A stretch of DNA of 64,000 nt from Maritalea sp051251695 (GTDB lineage: Bacteria > Pseudomonadota > Alphaproteobacteria > Rhizobiales > Devosiaceae): NCBI RefSeq assembly GCF_051251695.1, contig NZ_JBPOEU010000011.1:76356-140355 (forward strand), written 5' to 3'. The translations under genes were made by a program, and so were the position numbers. This document shows positions 27,368 to 36,511 of the stretch, in pieces. How positions within the stretch are numbered: the stretch's first letter is position 1; the number at the start of each line of letters is the position of its first letter. The notes under the pieces are model-generated. The model had not been told where the DNA came from. It saw only the letters and a program-made list of their open reading frames with translations, and did no database searches.

Positions 27368-30300
27368 TCGTCGTCTCCCTGATCGATCATCCATTCTTTT
27401 TGCCGGGCGAAATGATCATAGTCGCCAGCGAAATGCTGGTTTTCCTTCGGCAGCAATTGCGCGGCCATTGCGGTTTCATCGCGCATTAACATCACCTCAG
27501 CAAAGCTAGAAAAATGACGCCAATAATCGTCGATCAGGCTTTCAAGGCTTAGTTTTCCCGCTGCAAAATTGGTGACACCGAATGGGTTCGGGCCATGGGA
27601 CAGTTTAATGTAAGTCAGTGCATCCGCGTCTGTTTTGGGCACATCGTCAAACCCTGCATGTCGCGCGATTATCGCTTCCATCGGCAATTGTGGGCTTAGA
27701 AAGTTCTGCATTTCTTTTGGTTTGGGGATCGAGCCCGTTTTGAAATCAATCAGCTCAGCACCGTTGCCTTTAAGAATATCGATACGATCGGCATAGCCGT
27801 AAATCTCGAACATCTCGCTGCCGATTGGTAGGGCGACCTGGCCGAATTTTTCGGCAAACCTTTGCTCGATTTTGGGATTCCGCTCAACTTCGAATGCAAT
27901 GACTTTTTCGGCGATTGAAGAAAACCGACGCAGCCAAATATCTCGGCGATCTGCAACATCGTCGAGCCGTTGATAAACAACCTGCGCGAGTTGCATCAAT
28001 TGATCATGCGCGTCGGGCGCGGTGAAATCATGGCCCTGCTCAACAAATTTGCCCAGCACGTCATGGATCAAATCTCCACGCTCCGCCGCGTCGGGCGCTG
28101 CGCCTAGAGCGCGCAGTTTTTTTAGACCCAAAACATGCTTGGCATAGATCGCATATGGGTCGCGGATTAAGGTTTCAATCTCGGTGATGGAGAGCCGTTT
28201 GGGGCGGATATTGGCGAAAGGTTGTGGCAAAGGTCTTGAGGCCAATTTTGGATTTTCAACACCGTCTAAATCGATCAAAAGCGTATGAAAATACTTGGTT
28301 TTTTCGTATAGGGCCTTGGTGTGATCTTCGCCTAAAAACGCTTCAAGTCGCTGGATAAACCGGGATGGGTCCGCGGGGGATGTGCCCCGTCTTTTGGCAT
28401 ATGTCACCAATAGTTTATTGGCGCCCATACCCATCAAAAAATCATGGGCTGCAAGCCCTACTTTGCGCTCTGGCGGATCAAGGTTTAGCCCCAGCTTCAT
28501 GCCGCGAGAAAGCCATGGGCCCGGCTCTGCGATTTCAGGCCAAACGCCTTCGTTGAGCCCGGCTAAAATCATCAAGTCCGCCTGCAACAATCGCGCTTCG
28601 ATGCGACCCCAAATTTGCACATCTTGTCGCGTGGTTTCGGGTGGTCGCACCGTGATGTTTTGCATCAGCAAGTTGATCGACGCGATGACATCTGCGGGGC
28701 GCGATGTGGGCGAAAAATGTGTGCAGCGGGCCAAATCTTCGGCCCATTGCAATAGCTCGGTTACCCCCTGGAACATCCCGCTTTGTGCCGCGTCTGTACC
28801 GCAAATGTTTTGCACTAATTCCGGGATATTCCGCGCTAGTTTCGAAATGTTCCAAACCGTTTCGCCATCGTCGCAAACTGGCGAGATTGCCGCCTCAATA
28901 TCATCAAGTAAATTAGTTAGCGCAAAAGCTTCTTCATCTTTGAGCTTTCTGGGGGTGCGCTTTAGTTTTCCTTCTACATTGTCTGCAATAAGTTCCCGCA
29001 GCCCTTGCAACCCATTTAGTCCGCGCGTGCCGCGTAGAGTGCTGACGTCGAGCAACTCGCGCAGACGGGAAATTTCTGAGCGGGTGCGGCCAAGCCGCAC
29101 ATTGCGGTTCGCGAGGAATGCCACCAGATCAACTGGTTTGAAATTGGATTGCAGCGCCGCAAGCAATTGACGCAACCAACGCCCAGCAGGCGATTGGCTC
29201 AGCGGCATTCCGGCGCTGTCATCAATGACGATATCAAAACGCTCCAGCTCAACTTTGATGCGCCGCGCCAAATCCCGATCCGGAGAGATGATGCCGACAT
29301 TTTGATTTTTCTCAACGGCTTCACGCGCCGCCAAAGCAATGGCCCGCGCTTCATGGTCCATATTGTCGAGCGCCAAAATGCCCAAATGTTCTAACGCCTG
29401 ATCCATTCGGTCGTCAGTAATTTTTGCCCGATCTTGGTGCCATTCGCTTGTGCGTTCGGGTCGAGCCAACGTGGCGTTCAAAATGGTCGAACGCGCTGAA
29501 TTTTCTTTGCCCAAAGCTTGAACGGCAGCCGGGCCTTCGCCAATTTTTCTTAAAAGCTTCGCCATGCCATATTGGGGGTGTGCGTGGCACTCATTATCAG
29601 GGTCGATAAGATGTTCGTGTTCGTTTGCCGACATAGCCACATCAAAGCCCGGCAAGACAATCGCCGCATTATTTAGCTTTGATATGGCCGCTAAGAACCG
29701 CGCTGTCGCAGGCACCGAGCCGGTAGAACCAGCGGCAATAACAGGTCGATCTCCATATCGAATGGGCAGGGATTGGCTGGCGAAATCAAACCGTTGACGA
29801 CGCAGCAACGCCGCATCAATTTGGCCGACCTCTGCCAAATGGGCGGGCCATGCTTCAAATGCAATTTCTAAGAATTGCAACGTCTGCTGCCAGTTTTCGG
29901 CCAATTCTTCGGGCACCAACTGTTTGATCCGATCAAAGCGAATTTCTTCGGTTAGAAAATCGTCGATCAATCCACCAAGGCTTTGCGCCATGGCTAAAAT
30001 CTCCACCATGCTGGGTGGTGAGGAAAATCCCGGCTGACCGGTTTTTTGCGCGACGGCAGCCCATTTTTCGATCAGTTGGCTCAAGATCGTGGTGCGGTAG
30101 AGTTTTGACGTTACGTTGAAACTATCCACATCAGGGTCGGTGAAAAAAGCGTTCTCCGCATCGTCCCCTTCGCCAAGGGTGAAAATGTTGGGCAGTAATT
30201 GCGACCCAGCATTGAGCTCAAGCAGTTCGTCGATCAGCGCCAGACGCGCCCGTTTGGTGGGTACGTAAATGGTGATATCAGACAACCAAAACGGATCGTC

Positions 30301-30402
30301 GCGCGGCCAGTTGGGCAGCAAATCGCCAGCCATCAGCGCGGTTGCCAATGTGGGCAAGAACGGCGCATGGGGTGCGATGGAAAAGAGCTTTTGGTGCTGC
30401 AT
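27364..30402 (-). CDS. addB: Double-strand break repair protein AddB
   Basis: A 1012-aa partner of AddA. It matches the alphaproteobacterial AddB type in its N-terminus (FSIAPHAPFLPTLATALMAG, with no Walker A), in mid-protein blocks such as VWGRIEARLLQADLMILAGLNEGVWPE and in a C-terminal PD-(D/E)XK nuclease with AELIDFKTGSIPKP. The C-terminal region after the nuclease motif has no cysteines, so the iron-sulfur cluster of Bacillus AddB is absent. It probably supplies the second nuclease and recognition functions. Coupled to addA by a 4-bp overlap; tsaE lies 49 bp upstream. Confidence 0.95.
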   Translation of the reverse strand: MQHQKLFSIAPHAPFLPTLATALMAGDLLPNWPRDDPFWLSDITIYVPTKRARLALIDELLELNAGSQLLPNIFTLGEGDDAENAFFTDPDVDSFNVTSKLYRTTILSQLIEKWAAVAQKTGQPGFSSPPSMVEILAMAQSLGGLIDDFLTEEIRFDRIKQLVPEELAENWQQTLQFLEIAFEAWPAHLAEVGQIDAALLRRQRFDFASQSLPIRYGDRPVIAAGSTGSVPATARFLAAISKLNNAAIVLPGFDVAMSANEHEHLIDPDNECHAHPQYGMAKLLRKIGEGPAAVQALGKENSARSTILNATLARPERTSEWHQDRAKITDDRMDQALEHLGILALDNMDHEARAIALAAREAVEKNQNVGIISPDRDLARRIKVELERFDIVIDDSAGMPLSQSPAGRWLRQLLAALQSNFKPVDLVAFLANRNVRLGRTRSEISRLRELLDVSTLRGTRGLNGLQGLRELIADNVEGKLKRTPRKLKDEEAFALTNLLDDIEAAISPVCDDGETVWNISKLARNIPELVQNICGTDAAQSGMFQGVTELLQWAEDLARCTHFSPTSRPADVIASINLLMQNITVRPPETTRQDVQIWGRIEARLLQADLMILAGLNEGVWPEIAEPGPWLSRGMKLGLNLDPPERKVGLAAHDFLMGMGANKLLVTYAKRRGTSPADPSRFIQRLEAFLGEDHTKALYEKTKYFHTLLIDLDGVENPKLASRPLPQPFANIRPKRLSITEIETLIRDPYAIYAKHVLGLKKLRALGAAPDAAERGDLIHDVLGKFVEQGHDFTAPDAHDQLMQLAQVVYQRLDDVADRRDIWLRRFSSIAEKVIAFEVERNPKIEQRFAEKFGQVALPIGSEMFEIYGYADRIDILKGNGAELIDFKTGSIPKPKEMQNFLSPQLPMEAIIARHAGFDDVPKTDADALTYIKLSHGPNPFGVTNFAAGKLSLESLIDDYWRHFSSFAEVMLMRDETAMAAQLLPKENQHFAGDYDHFARQKEWMIDQGDDE

Positions 30403-30451
30403 TATGTTGGTTTGGCCTTGTTGAACCGGCTTTGTTTTGCCGAATTGGCGA

Positions 30452-30958
30452 CTACGAAGTTGATGCGCTGCTTAGATTTATATCTGAGCGGGATTCGAGC
30501 AAAGCAGCAAGCTTATTCAAATCTGAGCTTTCCGCTTCTACCAACAATTTTCGTGTTTCCATTTCCCCTTTGATGTTGCTCAAAGTCAGACTAAAGCGTG
30601 CTTTCGCTGCCAATTCTGGCAAGCGGTCTGGCCATTCGATCAACAGCAAATTATCGCCATCAAACAAGCCCAACTCTTCGGCTTCGCTTTCGTCTGACAA
30701 GCGATAAAGGTCGGCATGGATGCAATTTATGGATTGAAACTGATAGGGTTGAACAAGTGAAAATGTCGGGCTTGGCACTTCTAGTTCGGGATCATTTGCC
30801 AAAACCCTTAGCAATGAACGCGCAAAAAATGACTTTCCAGCCCCCAGGTCACCGTTAAGTAGAATAATGTCGCCCGGTTTCACCAGTTCTGCAAAAGCAG
30901 AGGCCAACTGGATTGTGCCTATTTCGGTGAGAATTTTATAAAGTGCTCGGTCCGCCAT
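30452..30958 (-). CDS. tsaE: tRNA threonylcarbamoyladenosine biosynthesis ATPase TsaE
   Basis: A 168-aa P-loop ATPase of the t6A complex (with TsaB and TsaD), needed to modify ANN-decoding tRNAs. DIILLNGDLGAGKSFFARSLLR is the Walker A, VPSPTFSLVQPYQ the conserved switch region, IHADLYRLSDESEAEELGL the DxYR motif and LLLIEWPDRLPE the Walker B-like IEW motif. It lies 12 bp downstream of the PAS histidine kinase gene. The sugar kinase and nucleotidyltransferase genes that often separate tsaE and addB in this group are missing. Confidence 0.96.
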   Translation of the reverse strand: MADRALYKILTEIGTIQLASAFAELVKPGDIILLNGDLGAGKSFFARSLLRVLANDPELEVPSPTFSLVQPYQFQSINCIHADLYRLSDESEAEELGLFDGDNLLLIEWPDRLPELAAKARFSLTLSNIKGEMETRKLLVEAESSDLNKLAALLESRSDINLSSASTS

Positions 30959-30970
30959 ATTGGGTCCAAA

Positions 30971-33433
30971 CTATTCCGCTACACCGCGAGAGAGTTGCTC
31001 AACAGGCAGATTGACCACAACCCGGGTTCCCTTAGGTTCACGGCGTTCTATATCGACCGTGCCACCATGCATATGTGCAAAGGTTTTTACAATCGATAGG
31101 CCAAGGCCCGCGCCACGCTGTTTGCCTGCAACCGCCTGCCCCTCAAACCGATCAAAGATGGAAGAAATCAACTCTTCAGGAATGCCTTCGCCTTCATCTT
31201 CAACGATAAACAGCATACGCCCTGCGCGTTCTGTTACATCTAAGCTTACTTTTGATCCGGGTTCGGAAAAACGAACGGCGTTGGACAAAAGATTGTAAAG
31301 CACCTGAACAATACGTGCCCCATCCGCCACGAAGGTCGGCAAATTTGGTGCGATATTGATATCAAGATTTATCGGCACATCTGATTGGGCGACTTGTAGC
31401 GTAGCGACCACGCCAGCTTTGGCTTGATCAATTAGTTTTTCGATATCAAGGACTTCTGTATTTAGCTCCGCAATGCCCGCATCAATTGTCGTGAGGTCCA
31501 AGATATTGTCGATCAGCAAACCCAATGTGGCGCTAGAAGCGCGAATGTAACTTGCATAGCTGAGTTGTTTCTCATTGAGCTCGCCAGCTTCGCCAGAACT
31601 CAAGAGATCCGCAAATCCAATAATGTTGGTCAGCGGTGAACGGAACTCATAAGAAACATTTTGCACAAATGCATCTTTGAGTTTATCGGCGGTTTCCAGC
31701 GCTTCGTTGCGTTCTTTAAGAACTTTTTCGTACGCGGCGCCTTCGGTGATGTCGACAAAAGTCAAAAGTGTTTGCCCGTCTGGCAAGCGCACAATCGCAT
31801 AGTCAATTAGGCGCCCATCCAAACGCCTAATGCGGCCTGATTTGTTTGATCGCTCGGCGCTAATGTCAACAATATGGGACTTAAGATCTAACCATATATC
31901 GCGACCATCTTGGGCAAGTGTTGCTTCACACAGATCGACAATATCGGCGATGTGGGTTTGCTTGCTCAACTCATTGAGCGGTAATTTCCACATGCCTGAC
32001 AATTGGGTGTTGTGCAGTTTGAGCCGACCATCGGTGCCAAACACCGCAACAGCTTCGCGCAACGCGTTTAGTGTTTCGTCTTGTACGTGAATGAGGGCGT
32101 TATATCGGCTTTCCAGCGCCAGTTTTTCGGTGACATTATGATAGACATAAATCACGCCACGGGCATTGGGGGCGGGCGAAGCAATAACATTAAGCACCTG
32201 ACCAGATGGCAAATGCCACATATCTTCGCGGGTTTTCTTAAGCCCGTAACTGGAAAGGTGTGTGCTGCGCCACTTCTTATAGTCCGGCTCTAGCGGCAAT
32301 TGCCCTTGGGTCCGCAAGCGATCAAGAATGGCTTTTTCGTTTGGGTGGGTGTCGAGCCAAACAATGTCCAATTCCCAAAATTGGGCAAACGACTTATTGT
32401 AGTGGGTCAGTTGCGCGCTTCCATCGAAAACCGCCACTGGTGTGCGCAGCTCATTAATCGCGGCAGTGAGAAAACTCAACCGCGGATCGTTTTTTTCTTC
32501 GTTTGAAGCAAGTCCCTGCACTGCATATCCGGCGGTGCCGTCTGCGAGCTTGAACTTGGTGATATCCATTGTGCCAAACTTTTGATGCTTCTGGATTATC
32601 GAGCCTGGGCCGTTCGTTAATTCAATTTCGCGCAATCGGGTTAATGCAATTGCGTCAAACAGCTCGGGAATGTCCCCTTCACGATCATCTTCTTTGATGC
32701 CCAACAATCGATAGTAAGCTTCGTTGACTTTAACCAGCTTGCCGCGCACATCGCGCACCCATGCCGGGTGGTTGAGGTTTTCAAAAATTTGGGCGCAGCT
32801 CTCGATATCTTGCACACTATTGCCAGAACTGGGCAGGGTATAGGGCACTTCCTCTTCTGCAATTCGCCGAGCGATCCGCAGAACAGGGCTACCTGCCACC
32901 AGTTTGCCACAAATTCTGTAGCGCATGCCGGTGGTGCCGCTGACCCCAAACTCAAATTCCGTGCCCTGCGCCAAAAGATCGGCAAGTTTGAACTTTACTT
33001 CAATAGCTGACTGAGGGGTTAACCAGTCATCAAAGCTAAGTATCGCTTCGTCTGAAATGTAGTTTTCAACAACCTGCCGTACTTGACCGACAACGTGCGG
33101 CATTTCGCTTGGATCGCGCCAAATGACGGTGACCTCGGCCATGCCGTTTAGAATATTTTCTTTTTCGTCCAGTTCAGCACTTAGTTCGATCAGTTGAGCT
33201 TGGGCTCTTTGCGCTGCACGTTGGCTCTGGTGTCGCTGGGTAAGCGCCACAAATGTTGTTGCTGCACCAAAAAGCACCGCCCCCACCGCGATGGCATAGG
33301 GTGTTGTGGAAAGAAGCTGGTTAGATGTGAGCGTGTTGGCTTGCGCGAAGGTAGGACTGGTCAGCATAAGCGCTATTGGCGCGCTCAGGAATCCTGCGAC
33401 TCCTCCACCGATCGGGAAAGTTCCCGGCTTCAT
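30971..33433 (-). CDS. PAS-domain sensor histidine kinase
   Basis: About 820 aa from ATG 33433, which has AAGGGG 6 bases upstream and gives a leader ending FAQA; an upstream in-frame start at 33559 is less likely. A second hydrophobic helix (TPYAIAVGAVLFGAATTFVAL) near residue 45-65 anchors it. Several PAS-like units follow (for example MTVIWRD..., NLNHPAWVRDVRGKLVKVNEAYYRLLGI and YNALIHVQDETLNALREAVAVFGTDGRL). FVQNVSYEFRSPLTNIIGFADLL is the H-box with Glu after Tyr (phospho-acceptor position reads YEF, not HE). VLYNLLSNAVRF, VEDEGEGIP and GAGLGLSIVKTF are the N, G1 and G2 boxes. The H-box change is notable. Confidence 0.9.
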   Translation of the reverse strand: MKPGTFPIGGGVAGFLSAPIALMLTSPTFAQANTLTSNQLLSTTPYAIAVGAVLFGAATTFVALTQRHQSQRAAQRAQAQLIELSAELDEKENILNGMAEVTVIWRDPSEMPHVVGQVRQVVENYISDEAILSFDDWLTPQSAIEVKFKLADLLAQGTEFEFGVSGTTGMRYRICGKLVAGSPVLRIARRIAEEEVPYTLPSSGNSVQDIESCAQIFENLNHPAWVRDVRGKLVKVNEAYYRLLGIKEDDREGDIPELFDAIALTRLREIELTNGPGSIIQKHQKFGTMDITKFKLADGTAGYAVQGLASNEEKNDPRLSFLTAAINELRTPVAVFDGSAQLTHYNKSFAQFWELDIVWLDTHPNEKAILDRLRTQGQLPLEPDYKKWRSTHLSSYGLKKTREDMWHLPSGQVLNVIASPAPNARGVIYVYHNVTEKLALESRYNALIHVQDETLNALREAVAVFGTDGRLKLHNTQLSGMWKLPLNELSKQTHIADIVDLCEATLAQDGRDIWLDLKSHIVDISAERSNKSGRIRRLDGRLIDYAIVRLPDGQTLLTFVDITEGAAYEKVLKERNEALETADKLKDAFVQNVSYEFRSPLTNIIGFADLLSSGEAGELNEKQLSYASYIRASSATLGLLIDNILDLTTIDAGIAELNTEVLDIEKLIDQAKAGVVATLQVAQSDVPINLDINIAPNLPTFVADGARIVQVLYNLLSNAVRFSEPGSKVSLDVTERAGRMLFIVEDEGEGIPEELISSIFDRFEGQAVAGKQRGAGLGLSIVKTFAHMHGGTVDIERREPKGTRVVVNLPVEQLSRGVAE

Positions 33434-33536
33434 GCTTTGCCCCTTAAATTTGCTAACGAATTCGCCACCATTTCGAATCACCCCACCATAACGCTTTGGC
33501 GAATCACGCAACAAGAGAGAAAATGACTGCGTAAAC

Positions 33537-33561
33537 AAAAAAGGGTGGCTTGATGCCACCC
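33537..33561 (-). terminator. Rho-independent terminator after ahcY
   Basis: On the minus strand GGGTGGC and GCCACCC (seven base pairs, loop ATCAA) are followed by six T. It lies 55 bp downstream of the ahcY stop codon and ahead of the histidine kinase gene, so the kinase needs its own promoter. Confidence 0.92.
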
Positions 33562-33615
33562 TGATCTCGAAATGTTCTGCGAATGAATCGCAGTCGCAAT
33601 TTTAAGGTCTAGACC

Positions 33616-35019
33616 TTAGTAGCGATATTGTTCCGGTTTGAACGGGCCGTCCTTGGGCAAGCCGAGATAGTCCGCTTGCTCTTGGGTCAGTTTGGTTAGC
33701 TTTGCGCCCAATTTTTCAAGGTGCAATTCGGCAACTTTTTCGTCCAAGTGTTTTGGCAAAACATGCACGGCGTTGGAATAACTTTCAGCCTTGGTCCACA
33801 ATTCAATTTGCGCCAATGTTTGGTTGGCAAAAGAAGCGCTCATCACAAAGCTTGGGTGACCAGTTGCGTTGCCAAGGTTCACCAAACGACCTTCAGACAA
33901 TAGGATGATGCGGCTGTCTTCGCTCAAGTGAACGATATCAACTTGTGGCTTCACATTTGTCCATTTGAAGTTTTGTAGTTCTGCAACTTCGATTTCATTG
34001 TCGAAATGGCCGATATTACAAACAATCGCCATGTCCTTAAGCTTGCGCATCGCATCAAGGGTCACAATGCCCTTGTTGCCCGTGCAGGAAACAACGATGT
34101 CGGCACGATGTGCGTTTTCTTCAAGTGTGACAACTTCAAAGCCATCCATTGCAGCTTGCAACGCGCAGATGGGGTCAATTTCTGTGACCAACACGCGGGC
34201 GCCTGCGCCAGCAAGTGATTGCGCGGAGCCTTTGCCCACATCGCCATAACCGCAAACGATAGCGACTTTACCGGCCATCATAACGTCTGTGCCGCGACGG
34301 ATCGCATCCACCAAACTTTCGCGACAACCATATTTGTTGTCGAACTTGGATTTGGTGACGCTGTCATTCACGTTGATCGCCGGGAATGGCAATTCGCCAC
34401 GTTCTGCCAATTGATAAAGACGCATCACGCCTGTTGTGGTTTCTTCTGAAACGCCACGAAGGTTTTCGCGGACCTTTGAATAAAAGCCAGGATCAGCGGC
34501 AATGCGCTTTTTCGCCTGGGCTGCGAAATATTCTTCTTCTTCGCTTTTTGGATGGTCCAAAACGCTTGGGTCAGTTTCTGCCTTTGCGCCAGTGAGCACC
34601 AACATGGTCGCATCGCCACCATCGTCCAAAATCATATTGGCTGTTTCGCCATTGCCCCAGTCAAGAATGCGGTCAGCAAAGTCCCAATATTCCTCAAGCG
34701 TTTCGCCTTTATGGGCAAAAACGGGAATGCCCGCAGCAGCAATTGCCGCGGCGGCATGATCTTGAGTTGAGAAAATATTGCATGAAGCCCAACGGACCTC
34801 AGCGCCAAGTGCCACCAATGTTTCAATCAACACCGCGGTTTGGATTGTCATGTGCAATGACCCGGCAATGCGCGCGCCTTTAAGCGGCTGCGCTGCCGCA
34901 AATTCTCTGCGGATGGCCATAAGGCCCGGCATTTCAATTTCTGCCATTTCAATTTCAGTACGGCCCCATTGAGCCAAGGAAATGTCTTTTACTGCGTGTT
35001 CTTGTGTCAAGCCGCCCAT
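33616..35019 (-). CDS. ahcY: Adenosylhomocysteinase
   Basis: A 467-aa enzyme hydrolysing S-adenosylhomocysteine to adenosine and homocysteine with bound NAD. ARIAGSLHMTIQTAVLIETL, WASCNIFSTQDHAAAAI, NVNDSVTKSKFDNKYGCRES (catalytic Lys/Asp), the Rossmann motif VCGYGDVGKGSAQSLAGAGA and the closing PDGPFKPEQYRY-like end (here KDGPFKPEQYRY) are all present. GGAGG lies upstream of ATG 35019. It restores methylation capacity and lies between the PTS/HprK/ChvGI genes and a sensor kinase, as in many Hyphomicrobiales. Confidence 0.98.
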   Translation of the reverse strand: MGGLTQEHAVKDISLAQWGRTEIEMAEIEMPGLMAIRREFAAAQPLKGARIAGSLHMTIQTAVLIETLVALGAEVRWASCNIFSTQDHAAAAIAAAGIPVFAHKGETLEEYWDFADRILDWGNGETANMILDDGGDATMLVLTGAKAETDPSVLDHPKSEEEEYFAAQAKKRIAADPGFYSKVRENLRGVSEETTTGVMRLYQLAERGELPFPAINVNDSVTKSKFDNKYGCRESLVDAIRRGTDVMMAGKVAIVCGYGDVGKGSAQSLAGAGARVLVTEIDPICALQAAMDGFEVVTLEENAHRADIVVSCTGNKGIVTLDAMRKLKDMAIVCNIGHFDNEIEVAELQNFKWTNVKPQVDIVHLSEDSRIILLSEGRLVNLGNATGHPSFVMSASFANQTLAQIELWTKAESYSNAVHVLPKHLDEKVAELHLEKLGAKLTKLTQEQADYLGLPKDGPFKPEQYRY

Positions 35020-35117
35020 TGGAGCCTCCTATTGAACCAGATTAGTGCTATCCATACACGGCCAATCTTTACCATTCAATAAAGACATAAAGAAAAGCTT
35101 ATATCCTTAAAAATTCA
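35020..35117 (-). promoter_or_regulatory. ahcY upstream region with a direct repeat
   Basis: A 98-bp gap before ahcY. On the plus strand AATAAAGACATAAAGA (about 35079-35094) is a tandem repeat of ATAAAGA with one spacer base, close to where a promoter would lie. It could be an operator. No riboswitch consensus is recognised. Confidence 0.3.
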
Positions 35118-35621
35118 CTAGTTTGATACACGAACGCGACGGCGAAACGGGAATGCAAACAAACCCCAAACAAGCCTAAACATCAGCCATCCGATAAATA
35201 GACCGATACCTGCGAACGTTAAGCCTTTGGGGGTGAACGGCACGGCGGGTTTATATTCGTTCAGCGCGTCTGACAGTAATTTTTGATCCAGATGTTGCGC
35301 AAATGCGGTGATTTCCTCCACTGGCCCAGCATTTTGCAGCGCTATTTGGTGGGCTTTTAGATTGTTATATCGCGCAATTGTTTGGGACATGGAGCCACCG
35401 CGTTCGATCAAAAACTGGTCGGTTGACGCGTCATAGCGCGCAAGGGCTTCACTTCGGGTGAGGCCTTGGCTGGCGGCGTCTTGATCGAAGTTCTCAACGA
35501 CCACAGACAGTTCCTGAACGGCGCCGCCTAAACGTTGATGATATTGTTGGGCATATTCAGGGTATTGGGACACGGTAAGTCCGCCCGCCAATGCGCCAAC
35601 TAACAAAAATGGAGATCGCAT
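35118..35621 (-). CDS. DUF2937-like membrane protein
   Basis: A 167-aa protein. The N-terminal helix with VSQYPEYAQQYHQRLGGAVQELSVVVENFDQDAA matches the hallmark of the DUF2937 family, and one or two C-terminal hydrophobic helices (about 133-155) are followed by a basic RRRVRVSN tail. The middle is a helical, probably periplasmic stretch. Function is unknown. It sits between HPr and ahcY on the same strand. Confidence 0.8.
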   Translation of the reverse strand: MRSPFLLVGALAGGLTVSQYPEYAQQYHQRLGGAVQELSVVVENFDQDAASQGLTRSEALARYDASTDQFLIERGGSMSQTIARYNNLKAHQIALQNAGPVEEITAFAQHLDQKLLSDALNEYKPAVPFTPKGLTFAGIGLFIGWLMFRLVWGLFAFPFRRRVRVSN

Positions 35622-35681
35622 TATTGCCTCCTATATGGTCATCAAGACCCTAGAAACGGAATATGGCGGGCCAATGACCCA

Positions 35682-36017
35682 TTAGCTCTGCGCTTGCTCA
35701 GCCACAACGCCATCAGTGTCTTCATCAAAACCAGCTTCAACCAGTGTAACAATTGCTTCCAACGCCTCACGGGCTTGCGGACCTTTTGATCGCACCAGCA
35801 CTGTGGAACCCGGCCCAGCGCCCAACATCATCAGCCCCATGATAGAAGAAGCACCAACCGTTACGCCGTCTCGGGTTACGGAAATTTGAGCGTTAAAGCA
35901 TTCGGCGGTTCTAGCAAACCGCGCGGAAGCACGTGCGTGTAACCCGCGTTGATTGACAATGGTTAGACGTTGTCCAAATGCTTTTTCTGGTTGGCATGAA
36001 GGGGGTATAGTTTGCAA
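35682..36017 (-). CDS. HPr family phosphocarrier protein
   Basis: About 111 aa from a TTG at 36017, 3 bp after the IIA gene, so probably coupled. The N-terminal ~20 residues exceed normal HPr. The active-site histidine is in NQRGLHARASARFA, and the regulatory serine region reads VGASSIMGLMMLGAGPGS, with the Ser46 used by HPr kinase. In Hyphomicrobiales this HPr is part of an incomplete, regulatory PTS and is not tied to sugar import. The adjacent HprK and IIA genes support that. Confidence 0.93.
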   Translation of the reverse strand: MQTIPPSCQPEKAFGQRLTIVNQRGLHARASARFARTAECFNAQISVTRDGVTVGASSIMGLMMLGAGPGSTVLVRSKGPQAREALEAIVTLVEAGFDEDTDGVVAEQAQS

Positions 36018-36020
36018 GCT

Positions 36021-36422
36021 TTACATGTCCCCCAATACGTCTTTGGCGACATTGATATATTTACGTCCGGCTTCTTGAGCGGCGTGAACTGCATCACGCA
36101 TATTCAAGTCAGGTCTGACGCGCGCCAATTTCACCAACATGGGCAAGTTAACACCTGCGATGACATCAACTTCGCGATTTTCCATCACAGAAATGGCCAA
36201 GTTTGAAGGCGTACCGCCAAACATATCGGTGAGGATAACAACACCTTCGCCGCTATCCGCTCGGTGTACCGCATCAAGTATATCCTGACGCCGCATTTCC
36301 ATATCATCATCGGGGCCGATGCTGACCGCTTCGCATTGTTCTTGCGGTCCTACCACATGTTCAAGGGCCGACTGAAATTCGTCGGCCAACTTGCCATGCG
36401 TTACCAACACCATGCCAATCAT
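36021..36422 (-). CDS. PTS IIA component, mannose type (EIIA-Man-like)
   Basis: A 133-aa cytoplasmic protein. IGMVLVTHGKLADEFQSALEHVVG holds the phosphorylated histidine (THG), and GVVILTDMFGGTPSNLAI is the family's second signature. No IIB, IIC or IID domains are nearby, so this is a regulatory IIA that receives phosphate from the neighbouring HPr. It lies between hprK and the HPr gene on the same strand. Confidence 0.95.
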   Translation of the reverse strand: MIGMVLVTHGKLADEFQSALEHVVGPQEQCEAVSIGPDDDMEMRRQDILDAVHRADSGEGVVILTDMFGGTPSNLAISVMENREVDVIAGVNLPMLVKLARVRPDLNMRDAVHAAQEAGRKYINVAKDVLGDM

Positions 36423-36511
36423 ATAAGGCGCTCCTTTTTACAGCTGCTTTGTGTTGCTTCATCGCAATTGTTGATTTTGGCGATGTTGGGAACAGCTTGC
36501 AAGTCAAAAAA

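Noticed and set aside
28382..29170. A 262-aa plus-strand frame inside addB
   Set aside because: It is antisense to addB, is serine/arginine-rich and has no recognisable feature.
35020..35117. SAH or SAM riboswitch upstream of ahcY
   Set aside because: The gap is short and AT-rich and has no recognisable conserved stems of those classes.
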